DNA of 10,101 nt from an uncultured Desulfovibrionaceae bacterium (lineage in GTDB: Bacteria > Desulfobacterota > Desulfovibrionia > Desulfovibrionales > Desulfovibrionaceae): assembly GCA_947037905.1 (NCBI GenBank), contig CAMQUX010000032.1:1-10101 (forward strand). The letters are read 5' to 3'. A program made the translations under genes and the position numbers. The stretch's first letter is position 1. Every line of letters starts with the position of its first letter. Positions 6,768-10,101 of the stretch are shown here, piece after piece. Under the pieces are notes generated by a model, which worked only from the letters and a program-made list of their open reading frames with translations, searched no databases and had not been told where the DNA came from.

Positions 6768-7388
6768 ATGGCAGAATTTGATAATATTGAAGATTATATA
6801 ACTGATTTAAAACAGAAACTTGCTCAAAATGATGGTTGTGGAAACACACATTATAATTTAGGCGTTGCGTATCTTTCTAAAAGAGAATTTATGCTCGCAG
6901 AAACATCTTTTTTAAGTGCTATAAGTAATTCTCCTCGTATGGCAGAAGGTTATGTTCAACTTGGTGGAATTTGTATGCACCGTGGCGATTTAGTTGGTTG
7001 TCTTAACTATAATAAAGAAGCTAGTCAAATACGTCCATTTTTTGCAGTGCCTTGGGGAAATATCGGCTTTGTGCAAATGCAACAAGGTGAGACAGAAAAA
7101 GCTATGAAATCGCTCAAGCGTGCATTAAAATATGATCCTAAATTTGTGCAAGCACTTGCAACAATGGGCAGTGCATATTTAGCCGCAGCGGACATCGAAG
7201 AAGCTCTTAAAGTTTTAAACAAAGCCGTAACAATTCAAGAAAACTTTGGTCCAGCTTGGAATAACTTAGCTCTGTGTTATGCAGAAACAGCTGAATGGGC
7301 AAAAGCAAAAGATTGTATAGAAAGAGCAGAAAAATCTGGCTTTGTGGTATCGGATGAACTGAAAGCAGAAATAGCAGAGAATATTTAG
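6768..7388 (+). CDS. Tetratricopeptide repeat (TPR) protein
   Basis: A 206-residue soluble protein made almost entirely of TPR helices, which act as protein-binding scaffolds. About five consecutive 34-residue units are visible, starting near 24, 58, 92, 126 and 160. Typical residues recur, for example NLGVAYLSKREFMLAE, WGNIGFVQMQQGETEKA, MGSAYLAAADIEEA and WNNLALCYAETAEWAKA. No other domain, signal peptide or membrane segment is seen. The start ATG has a clear AAGGGAG at 6756-6762. It follows the unknown 134-residue gene after 58 bp of AT-rich spacer and is probably in the same transcript. Partner proteins cannot be predicted; the YkgJ, 134-residue and HEAT proteins of the same run are the natural candidates. 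Confidence 0.9.
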   Translation: MAEFDNIEDYITDLKQKLAQNDGCGNTHYNLGVAYLSKREFMLAETSFLSAISNSPRMAEGYVQLGGICMHRGDLVGCLNYNKEASQIRPFFAVPWGNIGFVQMQQGETEKAMKSLKRALKYDPKFVQALATMGSAYLAAADIEEALKVLNKAVTIQENFGPAWNNLALCYAETAEWAKAKDCIERAEKSGFVVSDELKAEIAENI

Positions 7389-7399
7389 TTAGAATATAC

Positions 7400-7455
7400 A
7401 CAAACTTAAATAGTGCTTAGCTATCAAAAAATATCTTAGCTCTATTTTAGTTTGT
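7400..7455 (+). promoter_or_regulatory. Long imperfect hairpin between the TPR and HEAT genes
   Basis: Arms of 21 nt (7400-7420 and 7435-7455) pair at 18 positions around a 14-nt loop; the three mismatches are all T opposite T. No T-run follows on either strand, so it is not a standard intrinsic terminator. It fills much of the 126-bp gap inside an otherwise compact gene run. Possible roles are partial attenuation, an RNA-processing site or mRNA stabilisation; none is shown by the sequence. A small mobile remnant is also possible, but no target duplication was seen. Confidence 0.55.
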
Positions 7456-7514
7456 GCTGTGTTCGTATACTATCATATCTTTTTATATTCTGATGTATCC
7501 TATGGAGATATGCT

Positions 7515-8288
7515 GTGTCTCAATATAGAAAAGTAAAAAAAGATTTAGAAGAAATGTTTTTACAAGCTCCTTGGCAGGATTGTTTTGCACGCTATTTTGC
7601 GTCAAATCAAAACCATGTTAAAGGAGCTTTGTTTTCTTTGCTCTTACATAAAGATGAGCTTGTACGCTGGCGAGCTGTTATAGCTTTTGGAATATTTGCA
7701 AAAGAACTAGCAAAGGCAAATATTGAAGATGCACGAGCGCTTCTTCGGCAATGCATGTGGCGCATGAACGAGGAATCTGGCAATTATGGGCTAGGAGTTC
7801 CAGAGAGCATGTCGCAAATTATAATCGCAGATGCTCGTTTAGCCAAAGAATTTGCATCAATTTTATGCTCGTACGTTTGCGATGATGAAAAAAGAGACGG
7901 CAATTATGTAGAGGATACTCTTCTTCGCAGGGGCGCATATTGGGGAGTTTTAACGCTTGCTAGGGATTACCCAAAAATTGTTGAAGGTTTTATAAATAAT
8001 ATAATAAGCGCATTAAAAGAAGATGATGCGTACATTCGTCTTTACGCCATAAGAATTTTAGCTGAGCTAAAAAAACAAGACATGCTTAAAAAACGAGATA
8101 CGCTAAAGAGTTTAGATACGCAGAGTGTTGAGGATAGGCAAAGTGTTGAGGACAGACGAGAGCTGGTAGAGGCTCGGAAAATAGATGAGAGTCCGCTCAC
8201 TATTTATGAAGATGATGCGTTAAAAACATGGACGATAGCGCAAGAGTTGGCTAATATGGGTAACGTTGGTGTGGAGTTGGTTTTATAA
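7515..8288 (+). CDS. HEAT-repeat protein with an internal hexapeptide repeat insert
   Basis: A 257-residue alpha-helical protein. HEAT-like helices are visible at about 35-66 (KGALFSLLLHKDELVRWRAV) and 133-187 (TLLRRGAYWGVLTLARDYP, then DDAYIRLYAIRILAELKK). Between them is the conserved-looking stretch MWRMNEESGN-YGLGVPESM at 81-99, which I associate with a family of HEAT proteins in delta-type proteobacteria. Residues 187-216 form a charged low-complexity insert of five six-residue units with Asp at every sixth position (189, 195, 201, 207, 213). A last helix follows at about 233-249. The start is GTG at 7515 with GGAG at 7504-7507; no nearer ATG competes. It has no catalytic motif and probably acts as a scaffold with the upstream proteins. 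The next gene begins 29 bp after its stop. Confidence 0.83.
   Translation: MSQYRKVKKDLEEMFLQAPWQDCFARYFASNQNHVKGALFSLLLHKDELVRWRAVIAFGIFAKELAKANIEDARALLRQCMWRMNEESGNYGLGVPESMSQIIIADARLAKEFASILCSYVCDDEKRDGNYVEDTLLRRGAYWGVLTLARDYPKIVEGFINNIISALKEDDAYIRLYAIRILAELKKQDMLKKRDTLKSLDTQSVEDRQSVEDRRELVEARKIDESPLTIYEDDALKTWTIAQELANMGNVGVELVL
8073..8162 (+). repeat. In-frame 18-bp minisatellite (five units) inside the HEAT gene
   Basis: Five consecutive 18-bp units encode six-residue repeats with Asp at the third place of each. The last two units (8127-8144 and 8145-8162) encode VEDRQS and VEDRRE. Counted in a shifted phase, QSVEDR is encoded at 8121-8138 and 8139-8156 with just three base differences, all synonymous (CAG/CAA, GAT/GAC, AGG/AGA). 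The earlier three units are more diverged (KQDMLK, KRDTLK, SLDTQS). Confidence 0.8.
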
Positions 8289-8317
8289 ACATATTATTTA
8301 GAAAAAAGGAGTAATAA

Positions 8318-8734
8318 ATGACGTATTGGCATATGCAATTGCATCCAGATAATAGAGCAGAATTTGATGAAGCTATGGTATGGAATATTTTATCTCAAAC
8401 TAAAACAATTGGGATGTGGCATGAATGGGAAAATGATGGAGGCGCTCCAAGCAGATTTAAAGATACTATGAAAATTGGGGATGTAGTTCTTATTAGACCT
8501 AATCTTGTTCTTGTTCAAATTGTTAGTGATTGGTACCAAATTGAAGAAAGCCAAGTCAATAAAGACTTGGATTGGTATACATTGAGACGAGATATTCAAA
8601 TTATATCTAGGAATTGTCCTGAGAATTCTAAGGGTTTCAATAAATCTATATTTAAACCTGCAACTTTATCTACTATTCAAGCAGTAGATAAAATGCCTTA
8701 TAAATACATTGATAGCTGGTATAATAGATTATAA
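8318..8734 (+). CDS. Stand-alone EVE/PUA-like domain protein, similar to N-terminal reader domains of McrB-type ATPases
   Basis: A 138-residue protein that appears to be a single EVE-like (PUA-superfamily) domain. Visible features are the opening YWHMQLHPDN at 3-12, TIGMWHEWENDGG at 30-42, the strand-turn KIGDVVLIRP-N-LVLVQIVSDWY at 52-73, DLDWYTLRRDIQI near 83-95 and a closing IDSWYNRL. This resembles domains that in other bacteria precede the AAA GTPase of McrB-like restriction proteins, where they recognise modified bases; PUA/EVE proteins can also bind modified RNA. No ATPase, nuclease or methyltransferase follows. The start has GGAG at 8308-8311. Base composition looks lower in GC than the HEAT gene (for example 20 of 60 at 8341-8400 against 25 of 60 at 7621-7680, hand counts). 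It may be a late addition to the operon. Domain call is from pattern memory, so moderate. Confidence 0.68.
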   Translation: MTYWHMQLHPDNRAEFDEAMVWNILSQTKTIGMWHEWENDGGAPSRFKDTMKIGDVVLIRPNLVLVQIVSDWYQIEESQVNKDLDWYTLRRDIQIISRNCPENSKGFNKSIFKPATLSTIQAVDKMPYKYIDSWYNRL

Positions 8735-8787
8735 AAATAAGTATATATTTTATATCATGGAAATAGTATGTTGTAGGAATCTTCTTT

Positions 8788-8827
8788 AAAAAATAAAGAG
8801 CTGATAGTGGTAAGCTCTTTATTTTTT
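8788..8827. terminator. Rho-independent terminator, likely bidirectional
   Basis: A perfect 15-bp stem (8788-8802 with 8813-8827) encloses a 10-nt loop. The plus-strand 3' arm ends in ATTTTTT and the 5' arm begins with six A residues, so it can act in both directions. It closes the 5511-8734 gene run and insulates the tRNA gene. Confidence 0.88.
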
Positions 8828-8869
8828 ATTAAAAAGCCTGTATTTTGCATACCTATCATATAAATGATA

Positions 8870-8896
8870 TTGACAAAAAACAAAAAAACTTATAAC
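8870..8896 (+). promoter_or_regulatory. Candidate promoter for tRNA-Val
   Basis: A perfect TTGACA at 8870-8875 is followed after 15 bp by TATAAC at 8891-8896, five of six matches to TATAAT. The spacer is short, but both boxes are good and transcription would start about 15 bp before the tRNA 5' end, a usual distance. Confidence 0.5.
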
Positions 8897-8918
8897 TTTG
8901 ACTATTGTAAAAGAATAT

Positions 8919-8993
8919 AGGCGTGTAGCTCAGGGGGAGAGCGTTTGCTTGACTTGCAAAGGGTCGGGGGTTCAAATCCCTCCACGCCTACCA
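8919..8993 (+). tRNA. tRNA-Val (anticodon GAC)
   Basis: A full cloverleaf can be drawn. The acceptor is AGGCGTG (8919-8925) with CACGCCT (8983-8989), discriminator A8990 and encoded CCA at 8991-8993. The D arm is GCTC/GAGC (8928-8931, 8939-8942). The anticodon stem is TTTGC/GCAAA (8944-8948, 8956-8960) with loop TTGACTT, giving anticodon GAC at 8951-8953. The T arm is GGGGG/CCCTC (8966-8970, 8978-8982) with one G-T pair and loop TTCAAAT. Two points are unusual: position 37, just after the anticodon, is T rather than a purine, and the first acceptor pair is A-T. Nothing else in the fold suggests decay. Confidence 0.92.
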
Positions 8994-9020
8994 AAAAAAT
9001 GGTAGAGAATTTTGAAAAAT

Positions 9021-9090
9021 AGCCGATAATTAAAATAGTCGATAAATTTTTAAAATAAAAATAATCGATAATGAAAATAGTCGGAAAAAT
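9021..9090. repeat. Degenerate AGTCGATAATTAAAAT stutter upstream of thrS
   Basis: Four imperfect units begin at 9021, 9037, 9063 and 9079, each starting AGCCGATA, AGTCGATA, AATCGATA or AGTCGGAA and running into A/T-rich sequence. Further A/T-rich echoes (ATAATTAAAAACTAAAG-like) continue to about 9160. The 219-bp leader between tRNA-Val and thrS is built largely of such material. No T-box or other leader RNA was recognised. Confidence 0.6.
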
Positions 9091-9212
9091 CAAAAACTAA
9101 AGTATTTGATAAAATTGAAATTTATAATTAAAAACTAAAGATTAATAATTAAAAATAGATAATCAAAAAGTTCTAAAAATAGAAAATAAAATAATAGAAT
9201 CAAGAGGGTGTT

Positions 9213-10101
9213 ATGCAATTACACATTGCAGATCAAAATATAGAAATCACAGCAGAGAGCACTCTTTCTGATGCTTTCGCGCAAGTTCTTACAAAAAAAC
9301 AATTAAAAGAACTTGTGGTTGCAAACGTAGATGGTACTTTGCTAGATTTATATACTCAAATATCAGCACTAGCAAAAGATTTTGTTAAAATTGAGCCAGT
9401 ATATACAGGTTCCGAAGAAGGACTGTCAATTATTCGCCATTCAACAGCACATCTCATGGCAGAAGCTGTAAGGAATCTTTTCCCAACGGTAAAAGTGACT
9501 ATAGGACCTGCTATAGAAAATGGCTTTTATTACGATTTCGATTACGAGCGTCCTTTTACTCCAGAAGATTTAGAACAAATAGAAAAAGAAATGCAACGCC
9601 TAATTGGCTCAAATAAAGAATTTTCCTGTGCTCGTATGTCTGCAAAAGATGCAAAAGAGCATTTTTTAGCAGAGGGCGAAGCGTATAAGGCTGAAATAAT
9701 TGACGATTTAGGTGTCGATGAAGTTTCTATCTACACACAAGGTACTTTTAAAGACTTATGTCGTGGACCTCATGTTCCAAGAACAGGGCTAATTAAAGCG
9801 TTTAAAGTCTTATCAGTTGCAGGTGCGTACTGGCGAGGCGATGAAAATAATAAACAATTACAAAGAATATACGGCACAGCTTTTGCAGATTCAAAATCAT
9901 TAGATAAATATCTAGCGAATTTAGAAGAAGCAAAAAAACGTGATCATAGAAAATTAGGCACACAGCTCGATTTATTTAGTTTTCAAGAAGAGGGCGGATC
10001 TGGCATGCCTTACTGGCATCCAAAAGGTGCGCTGCTTCGTACAATTTTAGAAGATTTTGTAACAAAAGAGCAGTTAAAACGTGGCTATGATCTTGTTCGC
10101 G
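9213..10101 (+). CDS. thrS: Threonyl-tRNA synthetase, N-terminal part (cut by the window edge)
   Basis: The first 296 codons of threonyl-tRNA synthetase, which charges tRNA-Thr using ATP and edits mis-attached serine. Residues 1-62 correspond to the TGS domain. The editing domain follows, with HSTAH at 76-80 (H76, H80) and DLCRGPH at 181-187 (C183, H187), matching the zinc-like HxxxH and CxxxH editing site of the E. coli enzyme. Other family blocks are GPAIENGFYYDFD at 98-110, GAYWRGDENNKQLQRIYG near 204-221 and KRDHRKLG near 242-249. The catalytic core begins with GMPYWHPKGALLR at 264-276. The catalytic zinc ligands lie beyond the window. The start ATG has AGAGGG at 9203-9208. In related genomes infC and ribosomal genes often follow. 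Confidence 0.96.
   Translation, partial: MQLHIADQNIEITAESTLSDAFAQVLTKKQLKELVVANVDGTLLDLYTQISALAKDFVKIEPVYTGSEEGLSIIRHSTAHLMAEAVRNLFPTVKVTIGPAIENGFYYDFDYERPFTPEDLEQIEKEMQRLIGSNKEFSCARMSAKDAKEHFLAEGEAYKAEIIDDLGVDEVSIYTQGTFKDLCRGPHVPRTGLIKAFKVLSVAGAYWRGDENNKQLQRIYGTAFADSKSLDKYLANLEEAKKRDHRKLGTQLDLFSFQEEGGSGMPYWHPKGALLRTILEDFVTKEQLKRGYDLVR

Noticed and set aside
8919..8993. tRNA as attachment site of an integrated element carrying the EVE-like gene
   Set aside because: The EVE-like gene lies on the 5' side, no duplicate of the tRNA 3' end was found, and no integrase is present.
8902..9093. Minus-strand open frame whose product contains GVEGFEPPTLC
   Set aside because: This is the well-known false protein read across the antisense of a tRNA gene; the tRNA cloverleaf explains the sequence.
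8994..9212. T-box or other riboswitch controlling thrS
   Set aside because: No T-box core sequence, specifier stem or terminator hairpin could be found; the leader is repeat-like and AT-rich.

Overview
The window looks like chromosomal DNA from an AT-rich, anaerobic, probably sulfate-reducing bacterium of the Desulfovibrio kind. This is an inference from several independent genes. The small ferredoxin matches what I know of Desulfovibrio africanus ferredoxin III, including an aspartate in place of one cluster cysteine. MoeA is fused to a periplasmic-binding-protein-like domain. A CxxxCxxCC protein is linked to an unknown 134-residue protein and to TPR and HEAT scaffolds. A Val tRNA sits just upstream of thrS. 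Genus and species cannot be fixed from the sequence alone.

Layout. Positions 50-4691 carry three genes on the minus strand, transcribed right to left: an M29 aminopeptidase, a MoeA-PBP fusion, and a compact NAD(P)/FAD/Fe-S oxidoreductase of the glutamate-synthase small-subunit family. The last two are 30 bp apart and probably co-transcribed. A divergent control region of about 220 bp (4692-4912) holds a perfect 15-bp palindrome and separates this block from plus-strand genes. The ferredoxin gene (4913-5101) has its own promoter candidate and a very strong terminator. An AT-rich spacer of about 400 bp with short tandem repeats follows. Next comes a plus-strand run from 5511 to 8734: YkgJ-type protein, unknown 134-residue protein, TPR protein, HEAT-repeat protein and a lone EVE/PUA-like protein, closed by a 15-bp-stem terminator at 8788-8827. 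The window ends with tRNA-Val(GAC) and the N-terminal 296 codons of thrS.

How the genes may work together. The oxidoreductase, ferredoxin and molybdenum-cofactor gene fit an electron-transfer economy rich in Fe-S and Mo/W enzymes. The YkgJ-unknown-TPR-HEAT set looks like one functional module: a cysteine-rich metal-binding protein, a small partner and two helical-repeat scaffolds. Its job is unknown. The EVE-like gene at its end resembles the modified-base reader domain found at the N-terminus of some McrB-type restriction ATPases, but stands alone.

A cross-cutting feature is short-period tandem duplication in spacers and in one gene. The spacer after the aminopeptidase is built from degenerate copies of that gene's own last codons and stop. 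The HEAT gene contains five in-phase 18-bp units. Other spacers show 10-16 bp stutters. No insertion sequence, integrase, CRISPR array or rRNA was seen.
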